Position numbers and translations under genes: made by a program. Shown piece after piece: positions 52,331 to 61,435 of a stretch of 64,000 bases of DNA. Source of the stretch: Chromatiales bacterium (GTDB lineage Bacteria; Pseudomonadota; Gammaproteobacteria; Steroidobacterales; GCA-2729495); the NCBI GenBank assembly GCA_020351875.1, contig CP070671.1:451103-515102 (forward strand), written 5' to 3'. Numbering within the stretch: the first letter of the stretch is position 1; every line of letters begins with the position of its first letter. Below the pieces are notes generated by a model. It was not told the origin of the DNA. It was given only the letters and a program-made list of their open reading frames with translations, and did no database searches.

Positions 52331-53092
52331 ATGCTAGCGCAGATGGCCCGCCTGCTGTTCAAGCTGCTCGCCGCGCTGCTGGTAATCGTCGTTGCCGGCC
52401 TCGCCACCTTCTACATCGTCGACGGCCACCCGCTGGCCGAGAGCGCCGGGTATCTCGAGGGCTCCGGCTACATGGCTGAGGGGCGAAGCGACGGCGGCTG
52501 GCTGTTTCGATCCCACGCACCAAACGGCCGGGGTCTGCTGATCATGCACGGGGCCCTGATCAAGCCGCAAAGCTATGCGAAGACCGCTGCCTTCTTTGCG
52601 AAACGAGGTTACACGGTGCTGCTGCCCTACGGCGGCGCGACGCGTCTGCCCATCAACGCGCTGGATGCTGCGAGCGATGCGATCCGCGAGCTCGATCTGA
52701 CACAGTGGTACAGCATCGGCCATTCCCTGGGTGGTATGGCCAGCCTGGAAGTCATCCAGCGGAATCCAGACTTGCCCTTCGTGGGTGCCGCGCTCTGGGC
52801 CAGCGGAATTCCGGCGGATTATTCGGCCGTGGCCGTCCCCATCTTGTTTCTGTGGGGTGACCACGACGACCTGCTGCCGCGATCACGTTTCGAAGCCGGC
52901 CAGGCGAAATTGCCTGACAGCGTGGAATACGTAACAGTGGCTGGCGCCAACCATAAGGATTTCGCGATGTACGGCCACCAGTTCCTCGACGGCGAAGGGC
53001 AGCTGGGCTGGGCGCAACAGATCGACGACGCGAACCGTGTAACCCTCGCATTCTTTAACCGGCTCAGCGGGGGCATGGGACCCGACGAATAA
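52331..53092 (+). CDS. Membrane-anchored alpha/beta hydrolase
   Basis: 253 residues from ATG 52331 (ATG 52343 equally possible). An N-terminal helix (LLFKLLAALLVIVVAGLATF) is followed by a small alpha/beta hydrolase with the nucleophile in SIGHSLGGMASLEV, acid in ILFLWGDHDDLLPRSR and His in VAGANHKDFAMYGHQ. It is of the dienelactone-hydrolase/YqiA-like size. A bidirectional terminator follows directly after the stop. Confidence 0.87.
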   Translation: MLAQMARLLFKLLAALLVIVVAGLATFYIVDGHPLAESAGYLEGSGYMAEGRSDGGWLFRSHAPNGRGLLIMHGALIKPQSYAKTAAFFAKRGYTVLLPYGGATRLPINALDAASDAIRELDLTQWYSIGHSLGGMASLEVIQRNPDLPFVGAALWASGIPADYSAVAVPILFLWGDHDDLLPRSRFEAGQAKLPDSVEYVTVAGANHKDFAMYGHQFLDGEGQLGWAQQIDDANRVTLAFFNRLSGGMGPDE

Positions 53093-53093
53093 A

Positions 53094-53125
53094 AAAAGGC
53101 CGGGCCCTGCGGGGCCCGGCCTTTT
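53094..53125. terminator. Bidirectional terminator between convergent genes
   Basis: GGCCGGGCCC-TGC-GGGGCCCGGCC-type stem flanked by AAAA on the left and TTTT on the right. It can end transcripts of both the hydrolase (+) and the Rieske oxygenase (-). Confidence 0.95.
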
Positions 53126-53141
53126 GGACACGCACGCCGAG

Positions 53142-54299
53142 TCAGGCGCTTTTCAGTTCGGCAATCTCTTCGGGCACACCGCGCGCGGGCGCTTCCGCCG
53201 GCGCGATCAGCGGCACCGGGTCGAGCACCCAGTTGCCGGCTTCACGCCGGCCCGGTGATGGAATTGCGTAAGCCACATCGCCGGCGGTTTCCTTGAGCTT
53301 CTTGAAGTCGATGCGCCAGCCCTTGGCGTCCCATTCCTTCAGGAAGTCGCGATAACGAACCACGGCCGCGTCACCCGGAACCAGGATTTCCTTCGTATTG
53401 GTATTGGGCGTCCGGATGGGGCTGAGACCTTCCAGCACCGCAACGTCTTCGTGTACAACCTGCAGGGTGACTTCTTCGATGCGCGCGTCGTGCTTCTCTT
53501 CCATCAGCCAGTTGCGCATATTGATGAAGAAGACTTTCGTCAGCCCGTCGTTCACCGGTGCTTCGAACATGTACTGGTGGAAAGAATTGGTGGCCGTCAG
53601 GTCGATCCACGTCACCAGCTGGTTCGGGCCCTGGAACCACGAGCCCGCGGCACCGACGCGGTCGCCAGTCTTCTGCTCATTCAAGGCCGTGTCGTGTTCA
53701 AGCTTTTCGCCAAAGGGCTCGTAGAACTTCGCGCCCCACGGGATGTCCGTAGTCGGCACGGGTTTACGCTGTTTTTCCGGCGACATCATGGGTGCACCCT
53801 GCATCGGGTGCACGAACTCGTTGTGGATCGGGTCCATGCCGTTTTCGATGGACCGCTCGTAGTAGGCCTTCAGCTCGTACACGTACAACTGGGCTTTCCA
53901 CTCGCCGTTGTCGTATTCCTCGATTTCGTAGATCGGCGGCCGCTCTTCCGCCGGCAGATCGCCGAGAAACGCAAATACGATGCCGTACTTCTCTTCCACC
54001 GGATAGCTGTCGACCTTTGCACGCGCCGGCGGCTTGATGCCTTTCAGTGACGGGATCTTCGCGCACCTGCCGTCACCGCCAAATTCCCAGCCGTGGTAGG
54101 GACAGATCGCGTTGCCGCCCCTGACCCAACCCTGCGACAGGGATCCGCCCCGGTGCACGCAGGTATCGGACAGCACGTGAGCTGCGCCGTCGTCATCGCG
54201 GAAAGCGACGAACGGCAAACCCAGGAGTTCCACGCGCAGCGGCTTGTCGGCGACGATTTCTTCCGCACGCGCGATCGGATACCAGAAATTGATGTACAT
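53142..54299 (-). CDS. Rieske non-heme iron oxygenase, large subunit
   Basis: 385 residues. The Rieske [2Fe-2S] ligands are CVHRGGSLSQG (C-x-H) and ICPYHGWEFGGDG (C-x2-H). The catalytic mononuclear iron site lies in ENGMDPIHNEFVHPMQGAPM (D-x2-H-x3/4-H). It resembles vanillate demethylase/phthalate or PAO-type oxygenases. No ferredoxin or reductase is adjacent, so electron donors must be elsewhere. A second, unrelated Rieske oxygenase is at 57554. Confidence 0.93.
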   Translation of the reverse strand: MYINFWYPIARAEEIVADKPLRVELLGLPFVAFRDDDGAAHVLSDTCVHRGGSLSQGWVRGGNAICPYHGWEFGGDGRCAKIPSLKGIKPPARAKVDSYPVEEKYGIVFAFLGDLPAEERPPIYEIEEYDNGEWKAQLYVYELKAYYERSIENGMDPIHNEFVHPMQGAPMMSPEKQRKPVPTTDIPWGAKFYEPFGEKLEHDTALNEQKTGDRVGAAGSWFQGPNQLVTWIDLTATNSFHQYMFEAPVNDGLTKVFFINMRNWLMEEKHDARIEEVTLQVVHEDVAVLEGLSPIRTPNTNTKEILVPGDAAVVRYRDFLKEWDAKGWRIDFKKLKETAGDVAYAIPSPGRREAGNWVLDPVPLIAPAEAPARGVPEEIAELKSA

Positions 54300-54494
54300 G
54301 CCCTGTTCCTCCGGGCGTTCTGTGGCCGCCCGACACGTATGTTATTGCCCATTGTAGTTTCGAAGCCGGGCGAGAAAGGGATTATCGCAGGTGCCACAGG
54401 CCGGAATTCCCAGCGGTTCATCCACTCTGCGGTCAGGTGCTGGTGAATGTCGCCAGGCAGCGTTCTGCCACCCACGCCAGCCATCGCATGGGCG

Positions 54495-55505
54495 CTATTG
54501 CAGGGCCGGGATCACTCGCTCACCGATCAGCCTGATGCCATGCGCCTGGTGCTTCTTCAGCTCCAATGAAATTTCCGTGCAGCCGGCCGCTTTCAGCTCC
54601 AGCAGGTGCTCGAGCACGTGGTCCATGTCGTCGGTGGCCGCGGTCAGCGTCAGACGGTCCACGCAATCGTCGAGAATCCGGTCCGGCAGGCCGGCCACCG
54701 AATCTGCGTCTTGCGCCGCCATCGCATAAATCTGCGGCACGTGATCCAGGATCAGCTGGAAGTCTTCCGGGCTCATGAACTCGCTCATCATGTATTCGCG
54801 GAACAGCGCGCGAAAACCAATCCAGCGTTTTGCCTCGTGGCGGGCTTCGGCCAGGTCGTCGTACACGTACCAGGCCATGAAATTATTGAAGCGGAACGCG
54901 CCGGGGTCCCGCGCGAAATCGGCAAGGTGGCCCCGCACCGCCCCGATTGCCTCTGTCGCCAGGGCGGGAGACAGATCGCTCATCATGATGCCGTCAGACG
55001 CACGCGCCGACATTTTCAGCATCTGCGGGCGATTGGCTGCCGCGTAGACCGTGGGCGGCGGCGCGGTCACCCACTGCGGGTCGTAGTCGTTGATCTGGTA
55101 CAGCTCGCCCTGGTAGCTGAAAGGCCGCTGGTGAATGCAGCCCATCACGATGTCGATGGCCTCGCGCACCGCGCGCACGCGGCGGGAGCGGTCGATCTCC
55201 AGCGCCATGGTCACCTCGCCGCCACCGCCAATGATGGCCTGCGCACGCCCGGGACAGATCTCGTTCAGCGTCAGCAGGTTCATCGCGATGCGAAACGGAT
55301 GCAGTTCGTAGGGACTCAGCGCGATGGGACCAACGCAAATACGGCTGGTGACCTCCGCGAGCTTCGCGAGGTTGGAGAACGGATCGCGGCCGTCGAGATA
55401 GCTCGCGCACCAGATGGCGCGAATGCCGTTGGCTTCGGCCAGCTGGCCGAGCTCGGCCAGTTCTGCTGGCGTCAGGTGTGAGTCAAGTACCAGGTCGATT
55501 TCCAT
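54495..55505 (-). CDS. LLM-class flavin-dependent oxidoreductase (luciferase-like)
   Basis: 336 residues. It starts MEIDLVLDSHLTPAELAELG and shows LTLNEICPGRAQAIIGGGGE and the terminal GIRLIGERVIPALQ. It is paralogous to 43759-44844. It lies 195 bp upstream of the Rieske gene in the same orientation; the gap makes a tight operon uncertain. A shared degradation pathway with the oxygenase is plausible but is inference. Confidence 0.88.
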   Translation of the reverse strand: MEIDLVLDSHLTPAELAELGQLAEANGIRAIWCASYLDGRDPFSNLAKLAEVTSRICVGPIALSPYELHPFRIAMNLLTLNEICPGRAQAIIGGGGEVTMALEIDRSRRVRAVREAIDIVMGCIHQRPFSYQGELYQINDYDPQWVTAPPPTVYAAANRPQMLKMSARASDGIMMSDLSPALATEAIGAVRGHLADFARDPGAFRFNNFMAWYVYDDLAEARHEAKRWIGFRALFREYMMSEFMSPEDFQLILDHVPQIYAMAAQDADSVAGLPDRILDDCVDRLTLTAATDDMDHVLEHLLELKAAGCTEISLELKKHQAHGIRLIGERVIPALQ

Positions 55506-55515
55506 GATTCATTCT

Positions 55516-56211
55516 CTATTGCTGCGCACACACGCTGCGCTCGCACGGCAGTCCGTCACCGTCACCGTCCATCGCAGCCAGGCCGCATTGATCCAGGTAG
55601 AACTTCGCCTCGTCGCAGGAGGCCATATCGCGACAGTCACGTTTATTGCCGCACCCCGCCGGCAGCGCCGGCGCGGAGGGCCGGCGCGCGGCCTTGCTGC
55701 AAGCCCCCCGGGGCAGCCGGTCGCCATCCCAGAAACCGCGCCTGTCGGCCCGCGCTTCGGCCTCCAGATCGTAGAGCCGCTGGTCTTCGGAAAAACGGCA
55801 GTACACGGCGGCGAGGCCCATGCGCACCAGCTCTGCGTTCACATCGGTGCCGTTCACGAACACCCGCCCGACGATGCGGTCGTACTTGTCCACATCGAAC
55901 AAGCGCACTGCAATGTCGCGGTCGCGCACGAGCCGCGACAGGGCCTGGCGGGCCGTATCGGCATAGGGCTCACCCTTCTCCGGGGTGTCGATCTCGGCCA
56001 GGCGAATCTGCACGGTCGCGTTCGCCGGGGTCCTCAACACCAGGCTGTCGCCATCCTTCACTTTCGTAACACGACCGTAGATAAAGCCGTCTTTCGGTGC
56101 AGTCGCGCTGCCCGGGTCCACATCTCCCGCCGGCGCACAGGCCACCAGCACCAGGAAGCACGCGATCGCGCGCGCCAGTGCGCTAATGCTTGTGATCGTG
56201 ATCCGCGCCAT
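55516..56211 (-). CDS. Thermonuclease-like (SNase) lipoprotein with Excalibur domain
   Basis: 231 residues from ATG 56211. The lipoprotein signal ends at LVLVAC. The SNase fold shows VTKVKDGDSLVLRTPANATV, QIRLAEIDTPEKGEPYADTA, VFVNGTDVNAELVRMGLAAV. The C-terminal ~45 residues form an Excalibur calcium-binding domain (DCRDMASCDEAKFYLDQCG, DGDGDGLPCE). It should be an extracytoplasmic Ca-dependent nuclease. It overlaps the FmdB-like gene by 29 bp and probably shares its transcript. Confidence 0.92.
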   Translation of the reverse strand: MARITITSISALARAIACFLVLVACAPAGDVDPGSATAPKDGFIYGRVTKVKDGDSLVLRTPANATVQIRLAEIDTPEKGEPYADTARQALSRLVRDRDIAVRLFDVDKYDRIVGRVFVNGTDVNAELVRMGLAAVYCRFSEDQRLYDLEAEARADRRGFWDGDRLPRGACSKAARRPSAPALPAGCGNKRDCRDMASCDEAKFYLDQCGLAAMDGDGDGLPCERSVCAQQ

Positions 56212-56506
56212 GCCCATGAGAATGCGTGGGGCCATGGTCGTGGCTGTGGGCATCGGCCGGACCGCTCGTATGGTCCGCGTGTGGCGTGGCCTGGTCGAAC
56301 ATGTGGCCGCGGCGCACCGTTTTTTTCAGCTCGGCCTTCGGCCGGCGCCAGCCCTTGCCCTGCAGCTGGAAGGCCGGGGCCGACAGGCACTTCTGCAGCG
56401 CGGCTTCCCCGCACTTCGGGCAGTCGGTCAGCGGCGGGTCCGCTAGCTTTTGCAACGCGTCGAACACGTGCCCGCAGGCCCGGCACTGGTAATCAAATAT
56501 CGGCAT
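56183..56506 (-). CDS. FmdB-family zinc-ribbon protein with His-rich tail
   Basis: 107 residues from ATG 56506. The N-terminus MPIFDYQCRACGHVFDALQK and DCPKCGEAALQKCLSAPAFQ are the FmdB regulatory-protein zinc ribbon (two CxxC). After a basic middle, the last ~30 residues contain 13 His (HADH, then AHSHDHGPTHSHGHGADHDH). FmdB proteins are small putative regulators. The tail is like those of metal-handling proteins and is not part of the standard family. It overlaps the nuclease gene downstream. Confidence 0.87.
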   Translation of the reverse strand: MPIFDYQCRACGHVFDALQKLADPPLTDCPKCGEAALQKCLSAPAFQLQGKGWRRPKAELKKTVRRGHMFDQATPHADHTSGPADAHSHDHGPTHSHGHGADHDHKH

Positions 56507-56586
56507 CGGCAGCTCTTGATCTGGGGTGGCAGCTTGCCACGCAGTATAGTGCGATCTGCCCGCCCGCCGTGAAGAGAGTGTGCCCG

Positions 56587-57024
56587 GTGAGCCACCAGAA
56601 CCCCACCGACGATGAGATTCGGGAGATCCTGACCACCGTGAAGACGGTGGCCGTGGCCGGTGCGTCGGACAAGACAAGTCGCCCGGTCTACCGCGTCTCA
56701 GAGTTTCTGCAGCAGCAGGGCATGCGAACGATACCGGTCAACCCGCGCCTGGCAGGCAAGGAAGTGCTCGGCGAAAACGCCTATGCGAGGCTGCAGGACA
56801 TTCCGGAGCCCGTGGACATGGTGGACTGCTTCATCAATTCGGCACGCGTCGGCCCCATCGTGGACGATGCGATCGAGATCGGCGCCAAAGTCGTCTGGCT
56901 GCAGCTCGACGTAATCGATGAAGCGGCGGCCGCCCGGGCCACCAGGGCGGGACTCACGGTAGTCATGAACCGCTGCCCCGCCATCGAGTGGCGCCGCCTG
57001 GGCCTGGCTGGCGCCGCTTCCTGA
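56587..57024 (+). CDS. CoA-binding (YccU-type) protein
   Basis: 145 residues from GTG 56587 (an earlier GTG at 56578 is also possible). The Rossmann-like CoA-binding domain shows [38 protein letters not shown] and [20 protein letters not shown], with conserved [13 protein letters not shown] at the end. It binds CoA without catalysis in known homologues. The stop overlaps the greB start (TGATG), so the two are translationally coupled. Confidence 0.92.
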   Translation: MSHQNPTDDEIREILTTVKTVAVAGASDKTSRPVYRVSEFLQQQGMRTIPVNPRLAGKEVLGENAYARLQDIPEPVDMVDCFINSARVGPIVDDAIEIGAKVVWLQLDVIDEAAAARATRAGLTVVMNRCPAIEWRRLGLAGAAS

Positions 57025-57515
57025 TGGGCCGCTGGCGACCGCCTCCCCCGAAGTCTTCCCCGTATATCACGCCGGCGGGCTACGAATCGCTGCAGGACGA
57101 GCTCAAGGCGCTGTGGCCGAAACGCCGTGAGGTGGTGCAGGCTCTGGCAGCCGCGGCGGCGGAAGGTGATCGTTCGGAAAACGCAGAATACATCTACCGC
57201 AAGAAGGAACTGGCGGGCATCGACCGGCGCATCCGCTACCTGCAGAAGCGCCTGCCGAACCTGAAGGTCGTCGACCGGGCACCCGCCGTGAATCGCGTGT
57301 ACTTCGGCGCGTGGGTGGAACTGGAAACGGCAGACGGCAGCCTGGTGGAGTACCGCATCGTCGGTCCGGACGAAGCCGAGCCGGGGGCCCGAGCCATCAG
57401 CATCGATTCGCCACTGGCCCGTGCGCTGCTGAAAAAGGCGGTAGACGATGACGTGGAACTGGTCGTCGACGACCAGCGCCAGGCCTATATCGTCGCCGGG
57501 ATTCGCTATTCTTGA
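57024..57515 (+). CDS. greB: Transcription elongation factor GreB
   Basis: 163 residues. The N-terminal coiled coil has [40 protein letters not shown] and the acidic tip residues DRSENAEY that enter the RNA polymerase secondary channel; the C-terminal FKBP-like domain has [20 protein letters not shown] and [10 protein letters not shown]. Basic residues near [13 protein letters not shown] mark the GreB-type patch. It rescues backtracked polymerase by transcript cleavage. Confidence 0.95.
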   Translation: MGRWRPPPPKSSPYITPAGYESLQDELKALWPKRREVVQALAAAAAEGDRSENAEYIYRKKELAGIDRRIRYLQKRLPNLKVVDRAPAVNRVYFGAWVELETADGSLVEYRIVGPDEAEPGARAISIDSPLARALLKKAVDDDVELVVDDQRQAYIVAGIRYS

Positions 57516-57553
57516 TCTTGACCCGATAACGACAATGACAAAGGGGAGCACCC

Positions 57554-58582
57554 ATGAATGCTGCGCCAGGAATTCACGCCCGCCCGGCCCGCGCGTTGCC
57601 GGCCGAAGGTGACAACGGGCTCTATTCCCAGACCTGGTATCCCGTCTGCCTCGGCGAAGAACTGACGGCGGATACGATCGTGGGCCGGGAGTTTCTCGGC
57701 GGCCGGGTCATCGCGTTTCGCGATGCGCACGGCGAGGCCTGCGTGACCAGCGCGTTCTGCGCCCACCTCGGCGTCGACCTGCAGTGCGCGGCACTCGTCG
57801 ACGGCCTCGTGCGCTGCCCGTATCACCACTTCTACTACGATGGGCGGGGCAAGGCAGTCAAAATCGGCAACGGTGAAACACCACCGCAAGCCGCGCGCCT
57901 GTATCGCTACCCCACCGTCGAGAAGTACGGCGTGGTTTTCGCCTTCAACGGTGACGAACCGCTGTTCGACGTGCCGAGCTTCTCACTGCCGGACGATCAG
58001 ATCGCGTACCACGCCTTCAAGACCCCGATGCATTTCACGGTGGACCCATGGGTGATCATTTCCCAGACCCCGGATCTGAATCACACGCAGTTTCTGCACG
58101 GTCCGGAGTTCGCGCCGCAATTCGAGATCCCGGAGATGCAGTTCACCGACTACTCGGGCCACTACTCCGTGGATGAAGACCTGTATTTCGACGCATCCGG
58201 CGTGTTCAAGGAACTGCATGCGAATGTCTACGGCACCAACATCGTGCAGCTGGAAACCATCATCAACAATATGTGGACCGGCGGCACGGCGAGCCTGGTG
58301 GCGCTGGGACCCAATTCCTGCGAGGCCTATGGCATCAACGCAGTGAAAAAGGCCGATGTGCCAGAGCAGACGCCGGAGGCGTACCAGCAGGTACTGGACG
58401 GGCTGAAGGCGATGAACATGCAGGTGATGAGCGAGGACCAGAGCGTGTACCAGAACATCCGCTTCGTGCAGGGCACGCTGCTGGAGGTGGACCGCGAACT
58501 GGCCCGCTACTTCGACTACCTGCGCCGTTACCCACGGGCCAACCCGGGCCGCGAGTTCATCAACGGTGACGGGAAACCCTAG
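57554..58582 (+). CDS. Rieske [2Fe-2S] oxygenase family protein
   Basis: 342 residues with SD GGGGAG upstream of ATG 57554. The Rieske ligands are in FCAHLGVDLQC (C-x-H) and RCPYHHFYYDGRG (C-x2-H). The catalytic domain has ISQTPDLNHTQFLHGPEFAP, which supplies a D-x2-H-type iron site with a further His. It is unrelated in detail to the enzyme at 53142. Its relatives act on steroids, cholines or aromatic rings; the substrate is open. It begins 38 bp after greB but is probably a separate unit. Confidence 0.9.
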   Translation: MNAAPGIHARPARALPAEGDNGLYSQTWYPVCLGEELTADTIVGREFLGGRVIAFRDAHGEACVTSAFCAHLGVDLQCAALVDGLVRCPYHHFYYDGRGKAVKIGNGETPPQAARLYRYPTVEKYGVVFAFNGDEPLFDVPSFSLPDDQIAYHAFKTPMHFTVDPWVIISQTPDLNHTQFLHGPEFAPQFEIPEMQFTDYSGHYSVDEDLYFDASGVFKELHANVYGTNIVQLETIINNMWTGGTASLVALGPNSCEAYGINAVKKADVPEQTPEAYQQVLDGLKAMNMQVMSEDQSVYQNIRFVQGTLLEVDRELARYFDYLRRYPRANPGREFINGDGKP

Positions 58583-58759
58583 GCTTCACGGTCGGCTCCA
58601 GTTCCTCAACGGCCCGCATTCACCGGCGCCTGAAGCTTACCGCCAGGGGCGTGGGTGCAGCGGCTCGGCCCCGACCCGAACTGTGACCCGCATCGCAGTG
58701 GGGATTGTTCCGTAAACCCATCATTCCTGAATCCTTTTTCGGGTTTGGGAGCGGGCAAA

Positions 58760-59719
58760 ATGACCAGGATCAGCGGGATCTTATTGATCGCCGCCAGCGC
58801 CATCGGGCTGGTGGCGTGCGGTGGTGGCGGTGGCGGTGGCGGTGCCGCTGCGCCGATAACGGCGAACGCGGTCATCACTTCACAGAATGCGCCGGCGATC
58901 GCCGGCGCCGTGGTCGGTGCCGCATCGGGCACCCAGAGCCTCGGCGATCTGGGCGGCCTGGCGGGAGTCGGTGATCCAGCCGCCCTGCCGGTCCACGAAG
59001 CAGACCCGGGCGCGCCGTCCACCGCGGCAGTCACGATTGGACCGGAAATCACCAACTGCGCCGTGAACGGTACGCAGACTCTGACGGCAGAAATCGCTAA
59101 TCCGGAGACGATGTCCAGCGGCGACGCGATCTCGCTGCTGTTCGCCCTGTGCGACGAGGGCGACGGGACGGTCATGAATGGCGGCTTCGACTTCGTCGTC
59201 CAGTCCTTCGAGGGCGATCCGCTGACCGGTGCGTTCCTGTTCAGCGTCGGCGTTACCGTAACCGACCTGTCGATGACCGAGGCCGGCGAGACAGAGACGC
59301 TGAGCGGCAGCATGAACCTGACAGTCGACACGCTGAACCCGCCGGCTTCCGCGATCAGCGTGTACGCCAGTTCGCTGGACGTCGTATCCGGTGTCGAGAC
59401 CGCTTCGCTGAACGAATTCTCGATCGTGACCACGGTCGATCCGCTGGCGGGCACCACACTGTTCGAGATGAACGGTTACCTGATGAGTTCCGAATTCACC
59501 GGCGACGTGCACCTCGCAACGACGGCGCCGCTGCAACTGGACGGGCTCGGCGAGCCGTCAACCGGCCAGCTCGTGATCACCGGTGCGGACGGCGCGACGA
59601 TCACGATGCGAGTGGTCAGCGCCCAGCAGGTAGAGCTGGATATCGACCTGGACGGTGACGGCGAGCTGGATGAAATGCAGGTGACGACCTGGGCCAATCT
59701 GCAGGACCCGACCGTCTGA
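58760..59719 (+). CDS. Lipoprotein with polyglycine spacer, unknown function
   Basis: 319 residues from ATG 58760. The lipobox is IGLVAC and is followed by a run of Gly (C then eight G), typical of surface-displayed lipoproteins of large-genome gammaproteobacteria. The mature part is acidic and beta-rich, with an aspartate-rich calcium-like segment near the end (DIDLDGDGELDEMQV). No family is recognised. A terminator follows at 59762. Confidence 0.82.
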   Translation: MTRISGILLIAASAIGLVACGGGGGGGGAAAPITANAVITSQNAPAIAGAVVGAASGTQSLGDLGGLAGVGDPAALPVHEADPGAPSTAAVTIGPEITNCAVNGTQTLTAEIANPETMSSGDAISLLFALCDEGDGTVMNGGFDFVVQSFEGDPLTGAFLFSVGVTVTDLSMTEAGETETLSGSMNLTVDTLNPPASAISVYASSLDVVSGVETASLNEFSIVTTVDPLAGTTLFEMNGYLMSSEFTGDVHLATTAPLQLDGLGEPSTGQLVITGADGATITMRVVSAQQVELDIDLDGDGELDEMQVTTWANLQDPTV

Positions 59720-59761
59720 CCGTTGCGTCAAATGCCAATGCCATCGGCCGATGGCGCAGAG

Positions 59762-59789
59762 AACCCGCCGCCGAGGCGGGTTTTCTTTT
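59762..59789 (+). terminator. Terminator after the polyglycine lipoprotein gene
   Basis: AACCCGCC-GCCGA-GGCGGGTT stem followed by TTCTTTT, 40 bp beyond the stop codon at 59719. Confidence 0.93.
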
Positions 59790-59800
59790 GCCCGGCTCTC

Positions 59801-60352
59801 CTATGCTAGCGGCGAATCGTCAGCCACGCGGCGCTCGTCGATCAGCGTGTAACGATCCAGGGCGCCGTTGCGGTACCACAGCCACGTGCGACCGCGCTGC
59901 CGGCCGTCCGCTGCCGTCTGAATCATCTCGTGGCAGGTGATTCCCGGCTGCGCGTTGAAACCGAAGGTGAGGTAGAGGGTGTCGGCACTGATTTCCCAAA
60001 GGCTGCCGTAGATCCGCCCGTTGTCCCAGGTCAGCCTGCGATCGGCGTACGCGGCTTCGAACACGATGGACCGGGTTTGCCCGTCGGGATACGTGTAGAA
60101 GCTGTCCTGGCGATAAGCGCGCGCATTGTCCTCTGACAGGCTCACGCGGATCCTGAAGTCGTACTGCTCGACCAGTTCGCCGTTCGGCCGGACGAAGCGA
60201 TAGGTGCCGTCCCACCGGCCCTCGTTCAACGCAATCAGCGGCAACCCTGCATAAATGTTGTCGGCCGCCCACGCGCCGGGGACCATCGCGCCGGCGCCGG
60301 CGGCGGCCAGTAACTGCCGGCGGGTCGCCTTTCGGGAAAGACACTGGAACAT
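59801..60352 (-). CDS. Exported protein, possible Tat substrate, unknown function
   Basis: 183 residues from ATG 60352 (GTG 60355 also in frame). The N-terminus RKATRRQLLAAAGAGAMVPG resembles a twin-arginine signal peptide cleaved near AWAAD. The mature beta-rich domain (GRWDGTYRFVRPNGELVEQY, FYTYPDGQTRSIVFEAAY, RTWLWYRNGALDRYTLIDER) looks like a DUF3598- or lipocalin-like barrel, but I cannot assign a family with confidence. It is divergent from the homocysteine methyltransferase gene. Confidence 0.72.
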   Translation of the reverse strand: MFQCLSRKATRRQLLAAAGAGAMVPGAWAADNIYAGLPLIALNEGRWDGTYRFVRPNGELVEQYDFRIRVSLSEDNARAYRQDSFYTYPDGQTRSIVFEAAYADRRLTWDNGRIYGSLWEISADTLYLTFGFNAQPGITCHEMIQTAADGRQRGRTWLWYRNGALDRYTLIDERRVADDSPLA

Positions 60353-60487
60353 CACGGGCTCCCATTTTGAACTGATGGACAGAGCCTACCGGACCGCACA
60401 GGGGCCCGTCGCGCAGCTGCAGAATGCGCCGGGGATCCTGTCGTGGCAGGATTGTGTTAGCCGTGTCCCGACAGCAGGTAACCCGCC

Positions 60488-61435
60488 ATGAGTCTCTACC
60501 GCGACGCACTACCCCAGCTCGGTGACGAGCTCTTCATCACCGATGGCGGCCTGGAAACCGTCATGGTCTTTCTCGAGGGCATCGACCTGCCCGAGTTTGC
60601 CGCCTACGACTTGTTGCGCACGCCGGCGGACGAAGCACGACTGCTCGCCTATTACCGCCCCTACCTGGACCTCGCCCGGCAACACAGCGTCGGCCTGCTG
60701 CTGGAAACCCCGACCTGGCGGGCAAACCGTGACTGGGGCCGCAAGATCGGCGATGACATTGACACGCTGCACGAACTGAATCGCCGGGCCGCCGACCTGA
60801 TGGTGCAACTGCGCGAGGAACTCGAGGACCACGACCGGCCCATCGTCATCAGCGGCCAGATGGGCCCGCGTGGCGACGGCTACCAGCCGGATCACGCGAT
60901 GACAGCAGACGAAGCCAGCGACTATCACGCCCAACAGGTCGCAACCTTTGCCGACACCGCCGTCGACATGGTGTCGGCGCTGACACTGAACTACATCGAC
61001 GAAGCGATTGGCGTGACCCGAGCCGCGATGGCGGCAGGTCTGCCGGTGTGCATCAGCTTCACGGTGGAGACGGATGGGCGACTCCCAACCGGTCAAACGC
61101 TGCAACAGGCAATCGACACCGTGGACGAGGCGACCGATGAAGGCCCGGTCTACTACCAGATCAACTGTGCGCACCCGACCCACTTTGATGCCGAGCTACA
61201 TGGCGATGACCGCTGGCTCAACCGGATTCGCGGGATCCGCGGCAACGCGTCGCGCATGAGTCATGAAGAACTCGACAACAGCGAAACGCTCGACGATGGC
61301 CACCCCGAGGAATTCGGCCAGCAGCTGGCAACAATGCGCACGCGCCTGCCGCAGTTGACGGTGCTGGGCGGCTGCTGCGGCACCGACCACCGGCACATCG
61401 AGCAGATTTGCCTGCACGCGCGACGCGCGACATGA
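60488..61435 (+). CDS. Homocysteine S-methyltransferase family protein
   Basis: 315 residues. The catalytic-zinc cysteines are in QINCAHPTHFD and in the C-terminal VLGGCCGTDHRHIEQI. N-terminal DGGLETVMVFLEGIDLPEFA and LLLETPTWRANRDWG are family features. MmuM-type members methylate homocysteine from S-methylmethionine. The E. coli type needs exactly these Cys. The gene overlaps the next by ATGA, forming a two-gene operon with a Tat-exported aldo/keto reductase. That pairing makes a purely cytoplasmic methionine role less certain. Confidence 0.9.
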   Translation: MSLYRDALPQLGDELFITDGGLETVMVFLEGIDLPEFAAYDLLRTPADEARLLAYYRPYLDLARQHSVGLLLETPTWRANRDWGRKIGDDIDTLHELNRRAADLMVQLREELEDHDRPIVISGQMGPRGDGYQPDHAMTADEASDYHAQQVATFADTAVDMVSALTLNYIDEAIGVTRAAMAAGLPVCISFTVETDGRLPTGQTLQQAIDTVDEATDEGPVYYQINCAHPTHFDAELHGDDRWLNRIRGIRGNASRMSHEELDNSETLDDGHPEEFGQQLATMRTRLPQLTVLGGCCGTDHRHIEQICLHARRAT

